Of a DNA stretch of 64,000 nt, positions 17,068 through 27,113 are shown one piece after another. Location of the stretch: NCBI GenBank assembly GCA_034432595.1, contig DAOUBT010000020.1:27200-91199 (forward strand), read 5' to 3'. Made by a program: the position numbers and the translations under genes. The stretch's first letter is position 1. The number at the start of each line of letters is the position of its first letter. The stretch comes from DAOTZR01 sp034432595 (GTDB taxonomy: Bacteria > Chloroflexota > Anaerolineae > B4-G1 > SLSP01). The notes under the pieces were generated by a model. That model made no database searches. It had not been told where the DNA came from and saw only the letters and a program-made list of their open reading frames with translations.

Positions 17068-17511
17068 AGTTCAAATGTCCACGTTTGGAACGCCTAAAAG
17101 CATATTATCGCTTTGTGTCGTTGCCGTCGGGAAGGCAACGCAGGGTGTTATGGTGTATAATGGCGAAGTTCAACCGTCAGCCTGGAGAAGCTAACCAGTC
17201 CAGTTGGGATACCTGCTCAACGGCTGTGCGGGGGCAACCCTACCGGTTAAACGGCGCAGTCGGCTGATGAGTTTAAGCGTAGCAGCTCCTGCCTGGGCAA
17301 TGATGAACTGTGGCACGGGATTAAGCCTGAGCTGTGGTGCAAAGAAAATTCAGGCGGGGTAGGGCTGGGGGAAGGCAAGGCTTTCGCCCACCCCAAGGGT
17401 GTTGAAAGCCCTATCCGGGCTGGCGGTTAACATCGCGTCAGCAGCCATTTAAATCGCCGTTCTGGTGCTGAAGGTAAGTCGTTACCCTTTTGGATGGATT
17501 GTGAGGTTAGC
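17068..17511. other. Intergenic region with inverted repeats, no gene seen
   Basis: About 440 bases between the serine operon promoter and the DUF2085 gene. It holds an inverted repeat CGTTGCC/GGCAACG (17119-17140), a -10-like TATAAT (17156-17161) with no good -35, and a palindromic repeat (17356-17394) followed by a stretch resembling one at about 20030-20090. No open frame with a plausible start and ribosome site was found. Some of it may be a leader for the DUF2085 gene. Confidence 0.5.
17356..17394. repeat. Palindromic repeat, GGGGTAGG family
   Basis: GGGGT-A-GGGC (17356-17365) pairs with GCCCACCCC (17386-17394), with an inner stem GAAGGC/GCTTTC (17371-17376 with 17380-17385). It is a degenerate relative of the hairpins at 8667-8701 and 19994-20026. 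Confidence 0.6.
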
Positions 17512-18324
17512 GTGAATACTCGTCTATTCTACCGACGTTGGCTTTGGGTTGCGCTGTTGTTGCTCGGCGCGGCGCTGGTTGCCTTCGTGGCCTTGACGCC
17601 TCCCGCCTTCCTCGACAAGGCCGGGGTGATCGGCGCTGTGGTGTGCCACCGCATTCCCTCCCATTCTTTCTTCATCCACGAGCATCAGACAGTCCTCTGT
17701 CAGCGCTGCACGGGGACCTTCACCGCAGCCCTGACGGGGCTACTGATTCAGTGGGGCTTTTGGCAGCGACGACGGCAACAGGGTTTCCCCCATTGGAGCA
17801 TCATCCTGCTCCTGCTGAGCTTCGTCGGCGTGTGGGGCTTTGACGGCCTGAATTCCTATTTCACCTTGCTGCCCGCGCATCAGCCTCTGCTCTATCCCCC
17901 GCAGCCGTGGTTGCGGCTCCTCACCGGCACGCTGGTCGGTATGGGGATGAGCGTGATTCTGGTGCCAGCCTTCAACCTCACCCTGTGGGCAGATGGAGAG
18001 GCGAAGCCCTCCGTGACGTGGCCGGACATCGGACGCTTGACGCTCATCCTGCTGCTACAGGCGGGCCTGATCTACACCCGCGTGGACATCCTGCTCTATC
18101 CCTTAGCGCTTTACAGCGTGCTGGCCGTCTTCACGCTCCTCACCGCCCTGGGCACGATGATCGTGGTGATGGCGTTGGGCTACGATAACCGCTTCACGTC
18201 CTGGCGCGAGGCTCTGCCGTTCGTGCTCTGGGGGGCGCTGGTGGCCGTTGCGCTGATGGCGTTTGTGTTGGGGGCGCGCTGGCTCCTCACCGGCACGCTG
18301 GCAGGAATGCCGGGGGTGGAGTAG
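17512..18324 (+). CDS. DUF2085 family membrane protein
   Basis: A 270-residue membrane protein with about seven hydrophobic segments. After the first helix comes VCHRIPSHSFFIHEH and then VLCQRCTGTF, the CH-x-IPxxSF ... CxRCxG pattern that defines DUF2085. The paired Cys/His residues suggest a metal site near the membrane face. No enzymatic role is established. GTG at 17512 is preferred because GAGG lies a few bases upstream; an in-frame ATG at 17494 lacks a ribosome site. A run of about 210 bases follows before the ferredoxin gene. Confidence 0.8.
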   Translation: MNTRLFYRRWLWVALLLLGAALVAFVALTPPAFLDKAGVIGAVVCHRIPSHSFFIHEHQTVLCQRCTGTFTAALTGLLIQWGFWQRRRQQGFPHWSIILLLLSFVGVWGFDGLNSYFTLLPAHQPLLYPPQPWLRLLTGTLVGMGMSVILVPAFNLTLWADGEAKPSVTWPDIGRLTLILLLQAGLIYTRVDILLYPLALYSVLAVFTLLTALGTMIVVMALGYDNRFTSWREALPFVLWGALVAVALMAFVLGARWLLTGTLAGMPGVE

Positions 18325-18436
18325 GCCCCCGCAAGCTGCGGAGCGCATCCCCATGCCCTGTTGGCCTGACCCGGAAGCCTGACCAACCGTGCACGGCCTG
18401 ACCGCTCCCCAACCCTGGACCAGAAACGCTAAAATC

Positions 18437-18454
18437 ACCTCAAAGAAATGAGGT
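18437..18454. promoter_or_regulatory. Inverted repeat just upstream of the ferredoxin promoter
   Basis: ACCTCA (18437-18442) and TGAGGT (18449-18454) are perfect inverted copies separated by six bases and end eight bases before the -35 box. It may be an operator; no T-run follows, so a terminator is less likely. Confidence 0.35.
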
Positions 18455-18461
18455 TGTGCAG

Positions 18462-18489
18462 TTGACGCTCTTGTTTTATGGTGTACAAT
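18462..18489 (+). promoter_or_regulatory. Promoter of the ferredoxin gene
   Basis: -35 TTGACG (18462-18467), 16-base spacer, -10 TACAAT (18484-18489). The start codon is 48 bases further on. Confidence 0.75.
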
Positions 18490-18536
18490 TACAACTGAGA
18501 TGGGATATATCCCGATATTTTCTTCAGGAGGATGCC

Positions 18537-18719
18537 ATGGCGTATAAGATTTTGACCGATAAGTGTGAAGGCGCTGCGGCCTGCGTCTCCGTCTGCCCCA
18601 CGGACTCCATCCATCCCGATGCCGCGAATCCTGGCAAGTACGCGATTGACCCCAACACTTGCATTGATTGCGGCGCTTGCATGGCGGAGTGCCCGAACGA
18701 GGCCATCGAGCCCGGCTAA
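18537..18719 (+). CDS. Bacterial-type dicluster ferredoxin with seven Cys
   Basis: A 60-residue ferredoxin, an electron carrier in the cytosol. The second motif is complete: C42-x2-C45-x2-C48-x3-C52-P. The first motif is C10-x5-C16-x3-C20-P: the position where the second Cys is usual (13) is Ala. In the standard ligand pattern this leaves three Cys (10, 16, 52) for one cluster, which fits a [3Fe-4S] cluster or a labile [4Fe-4S], while 20, 42, 45 and 48 hold a normal [4Fe-4S]. ATG at 18537 has CAGGAGG upstream. It is a single-gene unit with its own promoter and terminator. Confidence 0.93.
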   Translation: MAYKILTDKCEGAAACVSVCPTDSIHPDAANPGKYAIDPNTCIDCGACMAECPNEAIEPG

Positions 18720-18740
18720 ACGGGGAATTTTTTCAAGAAA

Positions 18741-18772
18741 GAGGCCGACTCTACCGTCGGCCTCTTTGTTTT
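18741..18772 (+). terminator. Rho-independent terminator of the ferredoxin gene
   Basis: GAGGCCGAC (18741-18749) pairs with GTCGGCCTC (18756-18764), followed by TTTGTTTT. The A-rich left flank lets it also serve the convergent PHP gene. Confidence 0.9.
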
Positions 18773-18777
18773 GCTTT

Positions 18778-19845
18778 TTACTCCACATAGATGGGGCTTG
18801 AGAAAATCCACCCCACCTTTTTGCCCCAATGTCGGCGATAGACTTCGGCGCGATAAATGCCCGGTTGAATGGTCGTGTATTCCAGCTCGGTGGTCTTGCG
18901 CACGCGATGAATGACTTTGCCATTGTGAATCAGGTGGATGTCCGCCGCAGCTGGCAAGGTCACCTGTACATGCAAGGCCCCCTGTCGCCGCAGGGTTTCA
19001 CCCACCGCCGCCTGATTCGCCCCGCTGCGGATGATAAAGCGGAAGCCCCGCGTCGGGTGCAGGCCGTCATAACCTACCCAGGTGCGTCCTGCGCGCAGCG
19101 CCTCATAAATCAGCGCCTTATCCGGCGCAAATTCGCCCGTCAGCGGTTCGCGGGTCAGGATGTGGGTATTCACGGCGCGGAAGAGGAAGTCGTAAGGGAA
19201 AACCACGCGCTGCAACGGGCCGAAGGTGTAGCGCGTTCCGTGCGCGTCCGCCCCGCCGATGGCAGCGAGGCGCATCCCTTTAGCCAGCAGCTCGTCCCAC
19301 AATTTAAGGGTAGCGCGATACGGCCCGCGGATGCCGCTCTGCGGGACGAGAGCATACCACAATGCGGCAGGCATCCCCCACAGCAGGCCTTTAAATTCCG
19401 ACATGTAGTTCCAGATTTCCAGGCCTACCATGCCCTCAAGCGGCCAATCCGCCCAGGGGATGGCCTCCAGGCCGGGCCGGATGCGGCTCCCTTTTTCGAT
19501 GGGGTGCGCCAGATAACCAAAACCGCCGCGCGTCTGCAAGGTCTGTAGGAGGGTCTGCGCGCTCGTGAAGGTGTAAGGGGCGAGTTCCTGATCCGCGCCG
19601 TAAGCCAGCAAATGGCTGGCCTGCGGTTGCCGGCGCACGTTATGCAGCTCCTCACCAATCAACAGCAAGACCGGGCCATAATAATTCTCCGGTCCTTTGA
19701 CCCAGACATTGTGATCGGTGACGATGACGAAATTGAGCTTCGCCCGCGCCGCCGCGGCGGCAATCTCGGCGTGCGTGGCCGTACCGTCGGAATAGACGGA
19801 ATGCACATGCAGGTTCCCGACATATTCGCGATAATTCTCATCCAT
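18778..19845 (-). CDS. PHP-domain metal-dependent phosphoesterase
   Basis: A 355-residue protein. The PHP metal site begins with H13-x-H15 (NLHVHSVYSDG), followed by VTDHN, GEELH, YLAHP and GGADAHG, in the usual order. Such proteins hydrolyse phosphate esters (for example histidinol phosphate, or nucleoside 3',5'-bisphosphates in RNase AM relatives). The C-terminal ~100 residues are a beta-rich addition (GFRFIIRSGANQAAVGETL...), seen in PHP proteins of surface or unknown function. ATG at 19845 has no ribosome site, and the -10 box lies just before it, so the mRNA is probably leaderless. It converges with the ferredoxin gene and diverges from the LacI gene. Confidence 0.82.
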   Translation of the reverse strand: MDENYREYVGNLHVHSVYSDGTATHAEIAAAAARAKLNFVIVTDHNVWVKGPENYYGPVLLLIGEELHNVRRQPQASHLLAYGADQELAPYTFTSAQTLLQTLQTRGGFGYLAHPIEKGSRIRPGLEAIPWADWPLEGMVGLEIWNYMSEFKGLLWGMPAALWYALVPQSGIRGPYRATLKLWDELLAKGMRLAAIGGADAHGTRYTFGPLQRVVFPYDFLFRAVNTHILTREPLTGEFAPDKALIYEALRAGRTWVGYDGLHPTRGFRFIIRSGANQAAVGETLRRQGALHVQVTLPAAADIHLIHNGKVIHRVRKTTELEYTTIQPGIYRAEVYRRHWGKKVGWIFSSPIYVE

Positions 19846-19852
19846 GCATCTT

Positions 19853-19880
19853 ATGGTAACGCGAAGCAAATTTTTGTCAA
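19853..19880 (-). promoter_or_regulatory. Promoter of the PHP gene, leaderless arrangement
   Basis: Minus strand: -35 TTGACA (19880-19875), 16-base spacer, -10 TACCAT (19858-19853). Transcription would start at about 19846, one base before the ATG. Confidence 0.6.
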
Positions 19881-20230
19881 ATACGCAAAGCATGATGCAA
19901 GACAAGTTCAGGATTGCATGAGATGTTCAGCAACTGCGCGTAACGGCTCAATCTGCCTGGGTTACGGGACCATAGAACATTCAGGCAGAGTGGGGGGTAG
20001 GCGCAGGCATTGCCTGCGACCACCCCATGCCACCCGAAGTGTGTTGCCCTCATCGGATACGCTATACAGGCTGGCGGTTGAACTCGTCAGGAGGGCACTT
20101 TCTATACCCTGCGGGTATCTACGACTTGCACGGTTGCGACCTGAGAACGCGCACGTCCGGTTGAAAGTCCTCCGTGGCGATTTTAATCGCTGTTTGGGGC
20201 GGCGGGTAAGCAGGTATAACCACAACAGGT
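19881..20230. other. Intergenic region with palindromic repeat, no gene seen
   Basis: About 350 bases between the divergent PHP and LacI promoters. It holds a GGGGTAGG-family hairpin (19994-20026), then a stretch that resembles the region after the 17356 repeat (both carry 'GGCTGGCGGTT' and a GTCAG shortly after). No convincing reading frame. Confidence 0.55.
19994..20026. repeat. Palindromic repeat, GGGGTAGG family
   Basis: CGCAGGC (20002-20008) pairs with GCCTGCG (20012-20018) around an ATT loop, inside an outer GGGGT/ACCCC stem (19994-19998 with 20022-20026). Loop and arms match the hairpin at 8667-8701. Confidence 0.65.
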
Positions 20231-20258
20231 TTGCCTTTCCCTTGAATCATGCTATCCT
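20231..20258 (+). promoter_or_regulatory. LacI-gene promoter, leaderless arrangement
   Basis: -35 TTGCCT (20231-20236), 16-base spacer, -10 TATCCT (20253-20258). The predicted start of transcription (about 20265) is the A of the ATG. Confidence 0.6.
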
Positions 20259-20266
20259 TTTAGCAT
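20249..20266. promoter_or_regulatory. Inverted repeat over the LacI -10 box and start codon
   Basis: ATGCTA (20249-20254) and TAGCAT (20261-20266) are perfect inverted copies with six bases between. They overlap the -10 box and the ATG, a suitable place for autorepression by the LacI-family product (inference). Confidence 0.45.
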
Positions 20267-21284
20267 GAAGAAGATGCAGTACCGCCCAACCATTCGTGAT
20301 GTGGCTGATTACGTAGGGGTTTCACCGACGACCGTTTCCCATGCGTTAAGCGGAAAGCGTCCCGTCGCCACAGAGACGCGCCAACGCATTCTGGAAGCGA
20401 TTCGCATCCTCGGTTATGAGCCCAGTCTGTTGGCGCGCCGCTTAGCCGGACAGCCTACGCGCATCATCACCCTGGTCTTTCCGCTGGTTTCGGGTCTCTT
20501 CTCTTCTATCGAACAACGCTACATCACCAGCATGGGACAGCCTTTGACCGACCGCGGTTATGCTTTTATGGTGATTTACGCCCCAATGATGGACATGGAT
20601 CAGTTCCGCGACTTCCTGGGTACCGGTCTGGCGGATGGGTTGATTCTGATGCAGATTCAACTTGAGGACCCGCGCCTGGTGATGTTGCGGGATACGCCGG
20701 TGCCCTTTGTGATGATCGGGCGCGCGGCGGATAATACCGGCTTGAATTACGTGGATCAGGACTTCGCAGCGGGCCTGCGCGAGGCGCTGACCCATCTCCA
20801 TCAGTTGGGCCACCGCTCCGTGGCCCTCTTCCACTACCGGGATGAGCGGCTGGGGTTTGTGGCGCGGCAGAAAGAAGCTTTCATGCGCTGCGCCGCCGAG
20901 TTGGACATGCGCGCGCTCTGCATCCCCACCGAGATGAGCGACGCTTCAGCTTATGCGGCCTTGCAAGCCCTGTACGCGCAGGGCGAGGCGCCAACGGCTT
21001 ACATCGCGTGGAATGAGTTGATTGCCGCGGGCATTGAACTCTATGCGCGCGAGAATCAGCTCAGCATCCCGCGCGACTTTTCATTGATTTGTTACGATCG
21101 GTCCCCCCATTACGCCGCTGTCAGTCAACCCCTCACCATACTGGATACACAGGTGGAAAAGATGGGGCGACGCGCGGCGGAGATTTTGCTGGCGTGCCTT
21201 GCCGGACAGGAGGCGGTGTATCAGGAGCTTATCCCTGCCCGCCTGATCGTGGGGCAAAGCACCGGTCCTGCACCCCAACGCTAA
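20265..21284 (+). CDS. LacI-family transcriptional regulator
   Basis: A 339-residue regulator. The N-terminal helix-turn-helix is typical (TIRDVADYVGVSPTTVSHAL, then GKRPVATETRQRIL), with the hinge helix ending in SLLARRLAG. The rest is a periplasmic-binding-protein-like sensor domain, usually for a sugar or nucleoside effector. ATG at 20265 lacks a ribosome site and coincides with the predicted transcription start, so the mRNA is probably leaderless. The nearest possible targets are itself and the divergent PHP gene; no sugar-uptake or catabolic operon is adjacent. Confidence 0.9.
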   Translation: MKKMQYRPTIRDVADYVGVSPTTVSHALSGKRPVATETRQRILEAIRILGYEPSLLARRLAGQPTRIITLVFPLVSGLFSSIEQRYITSMGQPLTDRGYAFMVIYAPMMDMDQFRDFLGTGLADGLILMQIQLEDPRLVMLRDTPVPFVMIGRAADNTGLNYVDQDFAAGLREALTHLHQLGHRSVALFHYRDERLGFVARQKEAFMRCAAELDMRALCIPTEMSDASAYAALQALYAQGEAPTAYIAWNELIAAGIELYARENQLSIPRDFSLICYDRSPHYAAVSQPLTILDTQVEKMGRRAAEILLACLAGQEAVYQELIPARLIVGQSTGPAPQR

Positions 21285-21305
21285 TGCTAATGAGGAGATG
21301 ATGCC

Positions 21306-21731
21306 ATGGCCCTTCCGGATAAACCTGTGCCTTCAACGTCGGTGGATGAGGCCCTTGCGCAGGTGTTGCGCGCGCGCGTGGATGCGGAGGGCCGCTTGCC
21401 GTGCGCGGTGGCTTTTGCCATCGCCGCCGAGCGGGACCTCTCGCCTCTTGCCGTGGGGGAGGCGGCAGATGGGCTGGGCCTGCGCCTGACGCGCTGTCAG
21501 TTGGGCCTTTTCGGCTATCCCGGCCACGCTAAGGGATGGGATGCCATCCCTGCGGACACTCCTATTCCGGAGGAACTGGTGGCCGCTTTGCGCGCCGCCG
21601 ATAACGAGGGCGTGGCCTGTTTGACCTTGTGGGAGATTGCAGCGCGCTTTGGTGTTTCGCGTCTTTTTGTGGGGTATGTGGCTGAATCGCTGGGCCTTAA
21701 AGTGCGCGCGTGTCAGTTGGGCGCTTTTTGA
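21306..21731 (+). CDS. Unknown protein built of two similar helical repeats
   Basis: A 141-residue protein I do not recognise. It consists of two related halves, each about 40-60 residues, ending in nearly the same string: RLTRCQLGLFG (about 60-70) and KVRACQLGAF (131-140). Before each string comes a helix-turn-helix-like stretch (LSPLAVGEAADGLGL and LTLWEIAARFGVSRLFVG). This may be a tandem DNA-binding fold with a conserved Cys. ATG at 21306 follows GAGGAGATGATGCC. It lies 21 bases after the LacI gene and is probably on the same transcript. Confidence 0.7.
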   Translation: MALPDKPVPSTSVDEALAQVLRARVDAEGRLPCAVAFAIAAERDLSPLAVGEAADGLGLRLTRCQLGLFGYPGHAKGWDAIPADTPIPEELVAALRAADNEGVACLTLWEIAARFGVSRLFVGYVAESLGLKVRACQLGAF

Positions 21732-22031
21732 GGCTCAGGCGCTTCTTTGATGGCACGACAGAGGACCCCAACGTTCCTTTAGTCGCGAACGGCCTTCGCT
21801 TGGATGCCATCGTTAGGTTAAAGGCTGATACTGCATCGCCTGCTCTGGCGGGGCCTTAGCGCGCAAAGGCATGGCATTTAAGTTCAGGGCGATGGGTCAA
21901 ACAGGCGAGACGGCCTGTCCTGAAAGCATCGTCGTGGCATCGAGAGCCTGGATCAGGCCCCGCACAGGTTTTCTGGCATTCTCACCCTTTCAAAGGTACC
22001 CGACTGTTCTGTGTTGAAAAGGAGTTGTCCA
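21732..22031. other. Intergenic region upstream of fhs, no gene seen
   Basis: 300 bases. GATGCCA (21803-21809) could pair with TGGCATC (21935-21941), and several short inverted repeats lie between, so a folded leader before fhs is possible, but I could not build a convincing structure or find a clear promoter. Confidence 0.4.
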
Positions 22032-23786
<1,755 letters not shown>

Positions 23787-23803
23787 CATGAAAGGAGGTT
23801 GGT

Positions 23804-24688
23804 ATGAGCGCGCACATCATTGACGGCACTGCCATCGCTGCCCAAATCCAGCAGGAATTAGCGGCGACCGTTGCCGAACTGAAAGAGAAACACGGCATTG
23901 TGCCGGGATTAGCCACCATCCTGGTGGGGGATAATCCCGCCTCGCAGACCTACGTCAAAATGAAGCGCAAGCGGAGCGCGGAGCTGGGCATCCACTCCGT
24001 GGGCTATGAGCTACCGGCCACGGCCACGCAGGAAGAAATTCAAACCCTCATCACGCAACTCAACGCGGATCCGACCATCCACGGTATCCTGGTGCAACTG
24101 CCGCTGCCCGGCCATCTGGACGAGGAGGCGATTCTGAACACCATCAGCCTGCAAAAGGACGTGGATGGCTTTCACCCCATCAACATTGGGCGCCTGGCGA
24201 TGAAGGGACGTGAGCCGCTTTTTGCCCCCTGCACCCCGGCGGGCGTCATCGAACTCCTCGATCGTACCGGTGTGAGCATTCGCGGCAAGGAAGCGGTGGT
24301 GTTGGGACGCAGCAACATCGTGGGGCTGCCGGTCTCCATGCTGCTGCTCAAACGCGATGCCACGGTCACCATCTGCCATTCGCGCTCGCAGGATTTGCCC
24401 GCCATCTGTCGCCGCGCCGACATTCTGGTGGCGGCGGTAGGGCGTGCGGAAATGGTCAAGGGCGACTGGCTTAAACCGGGCGCGGTGGTCATTGATGTGG
24501 GCATCAACCGCGTTGAAGACCCCGCTGCGCCGCGTGGCTATCGTCTGGTAGGGGATGTGGATTTCGCGCAGGCGAAAGACGTGGCGGGCGCCATCACCCC
24601 CGTCCCCGGCGGGGTAGGGCCGATGACCATCGCCATGTTGCTTTCCAACACCGTGCTTTCGGCGCGGCGGCACGCCGGCCTGGTGTGA
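23804..24688 (+). CDS. folD: Methylene-THF dehydrogenase / methenyl-THF cyclohydrolase
   Basis: A 294-residue bifunctional enzyme interconverting 5,10-methylene- and 10-formyl-THF with NADP. The catalytic Lys is in SQTYVKMKRK; other family stretches are GILVQLPLPGHLDE, KDVDGFHPINIGRL, VVLGRSNIVGLPVSMLL and the C-terminal PVPGGVGPMTIAMLL. It starts behind AAAGGAGG, 17 bases after fhs, and works with it in the folate C1 pathway. Confidence 0.96.
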   Translation: MSAHIIDGTAIAAQIQQELAATVAELKEKHGIVPGLATILVGDNPASQTYVKMKRKRSAELGIHSVGYELPATATQEEIQTLITQLNADPTIHGILVQLPLPGHLDEEAILNTISLQKDVDGFHPINIGRLAMKGREPLFAPCTPAGVIELLDRTGVSIRGKEAVVLGRSNIVGLPVSMLLLKRDATVTICHSRSQDLPAICRRADILVAAVGRAEMVKGDWLKPGAVVIDVGINRVEDPAAPRGYRLVGDVDFAQAKDVAGAITPVPGGVGPMTIAMLLSNTVLSARRHAGLV

Positions 24689-24719
24689 CCTGCTGACAAA
24701 ATAAGATGAGGAGCCGAAG

Positions 24720-25814
24720 GTGATTAACATCACAGTTGTGGGCGCCGGCCATGGAGGCAAGGCTATGGCGGCCGAATTGGCGGCGCGTGGATTTCCTGTT
24801 ACCCTTTACAATCGGACCTATGCGCACATTGAGACCATCGCTTTGCGCGGCGGTATCGAACTGATCACCGAAGAGAACCGCGAAGTCTTTGGCCCTTTGC
24901 GGCGCGTCACGTCCGATCTGGCCGAGGCTACTGCCGAAGCGGATTTGATCATGGTGGTCATCCCCGCGTCTGGCCATCGCCCTCTGGGGTTGGCGATAGG
25001 CCCCTATTTGCGCGATGGGCAGGTCGTTTTGCTCAATCCGGGGCGGACGGGCGGAGCGCTTGAGTTTGCCGCGGCTGTGCGCGAAGGCGGCTGTCAGGCA
25101 AAGCCGATTATCTGTGAGGCGGAGACCTTCATTTTCGCGTCGCGCAGCATGGGGCCGAGCGAGGCGCGCATTTTCCGCACCAAATTCTCCATCCCGGTGG
25201 CGGCCTTTCCCGCCACGCAGACGGCTTCTGCGCTCAGCGTGATTCAACAAGCCTATCCGCAGTTCATCCCGGCCAAAAACGTCCTGTACACCAGCCTGAA
25301 CAACATGGGCGCGATTTTCCATCCGGCTTTGACCTTGCTTAACGCCGGTTGGATTGAGGCGCGGCAGGGTGATTTCGAGTTCTACATGGACGGGGTCACG
25401 CCCGGCACAGCGCGCGTGCTCGAAGCGCTGGATCGGGAACGGGTGACCGTTGCCATGTCTTTAGGCGTGCGTGCGCAAACGGCCATGGAATGGCTCTACC
25501 GCGCCTACGCGGCAGAAGGCGACACGCTTTACGAAGCGATGCACGCCAACCCTGGCTATGGGGGCATCAAGGCCCCGAACCGCCTCGATCATCGTTACAT
25601 TTTTGAAGATGTGCCTTGCAGTCTGGTGCCCATCTCGGAGTTGGGGAAGCATTACGGCGTGGCGACGCCCACCATTGACGCGATGATTCACCTGGCGAAC
25701 ATCGTTCACAGCACGGACTATCGCGCGCGCGGGCGCACCATCAAGACCCTGGGCATTCAGGGCATGTCCATTCAGGAACTGCACCACTACGTGGAAACCG
25801 GTCAACGCTGGTGA
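24720..25814 (+). CDS. NAD/NADP octopine/nopaline dehydrogenase-family protein
   Basis: A 364-residue two-domain dehydrogenase. The N-terminal Rossmann motif is VVGAGHGGKAMA (7-18); the middle NPGRTGGALEF and the C-terminal helical domain with 'NNMGAIFHPALTLLNAGWIE' are hallmarks of the opine-dehydrogenase group, which also includes related 2-hydroxy or ketopantoate-type enzymes. It could reductively join an amino acid and a keto acid, or oxidise such a compound; the substrate is not evident. GTG at 24720 has GATGAGGAG upstream. It is 31 bases after folD and may be on its transcript. Confidence 0.82.
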   Translation: MINITVVGAGHGGKAMAAELAARGFPVTLYNRTYAHIETIALRGGIELITEENREVFGPLRRVTSDLAEATAEADLIMVVIPASGHRPLGLAIGPYLRDGQVVLLNPGRTGGALEFAAAVREGGCQAKPIICEAETFIFASRSMGPSEARIFRTKFSIPVAAFPATQTASALSVIQQAYPQFIPAKNVLYTSLNNMGAIFHPALTLLNAGWIEARQGDFEFYMDGVTPGTARVLEALDRERVTVAMSLGVRAQTAMEWLYRAYAAEGDTLYEAMHANPGYGGIKAPNRLDHRYIFEDVPCSLVPISELGKHYGVATPTIDAMIHLANIVHSTDYRARGRTIKTLGIQGMSIQELHHYVETGQRW

Positions 25815-26055
25815 GGGCTGAAGGTCGCGTAAGACTTACAGGTCAGTCATGGTGCACCCAAACAGCGCGCGCCTGACCGTAAGGGGGCCTTTCAGGTGGA
25901 CTTGGAGGCGTCAACAATATCCGACAAGCGCCACGCCACTTTGCCGCTGAAGCGTTGCCTGGCTATTGGGCGGACATGTTGCACGCAAACTTGTAAACTC
26001 TGAAATCTGTGATAAGCTTTTAAAAAGTTAAATATTCTTGCAAAGGGGGCCTGGC

Positions 26056-27078
26056 ATGGACCTGTTCAGCAAAATCATTACCATCTTTACCGGCGTCATG
26101 ATTCGCATTCAGGAGCCGTTGAACAAGTACCGTAACACCATCCTGCTCACCTTAGGGCTTATCGTTGGCCTGATTCTCGCCTGGGGCATCTGGCCTGTGG
26201 AATGGACGAATGCCACGCCAGGCCATTTGCGCGCTGACTTCCAGGACTACTACATCGCCCGGGTCGCGGAGCAGTTCGTGGCGACGCAGGACCTTGAACA
26301 GGCTAAAGCGCTGTTGGGCTTCACCATCAAAGAAAATCCCTGGATTGCCGATAAGACCTTCCAGAGCAGCTTTGAGCGCGCGGCGAACCATCAGCCCGAA
26401 GCGGCGGCAGCGATTCAGCTTCTGCAATACGCCCTGGAAGCGGACATTGCAGCCCAACCCCCGGCCAGGGGTGGCCTTTCCCCGTTGGTGCTGATTCTGT
26501 TGGCCCTCATTGTGGTGGGCGCGCTGGCCTTCCTGCTCTACCGGCTCTTAAAGAAACCCAAGAAAGCGGCTCCGGCGGCCAAAGAAGAAGTGGTTGTGGA
26601 AGCGCCGGTGACCGAAGTCGGCGTCCCCGTGGTCCTTGGTGAAGAACTGACCGCGTTCAGCCGCACTTACGTAGTGGGCGATGATTTCTTCGATCCCTCC
26701 GTGAGCATCGAGCGCGGCCCCGAATTCCTGGGCGAGTGTGGCATCAGTTTTGGCGAAACCATCGGCGTGGGCGATCCGAAAAAAGTCACCGCCTTCGAGG
26801 TGTGGCTGTTTGATAAGGCCGACTTCCCCACTGTGACCGCTGTGTTGGCGAGCGAATACGCAGCGCAGGATGAAACCCTCAGCGGGAGGCTTTCGGCGCG
26901 CGGCCCGATGGCGGTGGCCCGCCCCGGTACGCAGGTCAAGCTCGAAACGGCAAACCTCTACATGGTGGTGCAGGTGCGCGAAGCGGAATATGGTCAGGGC
27001 AACCTCCCGCCCAACAGTTTCTTTGGTAAAATCACGTTTGATGTGAAAGTCTGGACCAAGAGCGCGCCGGCGGCTTAA
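26056..27078 (+). CDS. Membrane protein of unknown function, two membrane helices
   Basis: A 340-residue protein. Helix 1 is at about 28-50 (NTILLTLGLIVGLILAWGIW); an extracytoplasmic helical segment of about 95 residues follows (DYYIARVAEQFVATQDLEQA...); helix 2 is at about 143-166; then a Lys-rich stop-transfer and a cytoplasmic domain of about 150 residues. That domain (RTYVVGDDFFDPSVSIERG ... FEVWLFDKADFPTVTAV) is conserved-looking but unknown to me. ATG at 56 bases into the 26001 block follows AAAGGGGGCC. The 241 bases upstream hold a GGTCAG/CTGACC inverted repeat but no gene. Confidence 0.75.
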   Translation: MDLFSKIITIFTGVMIRIQEPLNKYRNTILLTLGLIVGLILAWGIWPVEWTNATPGHLRADFQDYYIARVAEQFVATQDLEQAKALLGFTIKENPWIADKTFQSSFERAANHQPEAAAAIQLLQYALEADIAAQPPARGGLSPLVLILLALIVVGALAFLLYRLLKKPKKAAPAAKEEVVVEAPVTEVGVPVVLGEELTAFSRTYVVGDDFFDPSVSIERGPEFLGECGISFGETIGVGDPKKVTAFEVWLFDKADFPTVTAVLASEYAAQDETLSGRLSARGPMAVARPGTQVKLETANLYMVVQVREAEYGQGNLPPNSFFGKITFDVKVWTKSAPAA

Positions 27079-27113
27079 TCGAGCGGTTAACGGTCGCGCT
27101 GACGCAGAAAACC

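Noticed and set aside
17200..17270. CTGATGAG string, possible hammerhead ribozyme
   Set aside because: The GAAA core and the stem II/III pairing needed around it are absent.
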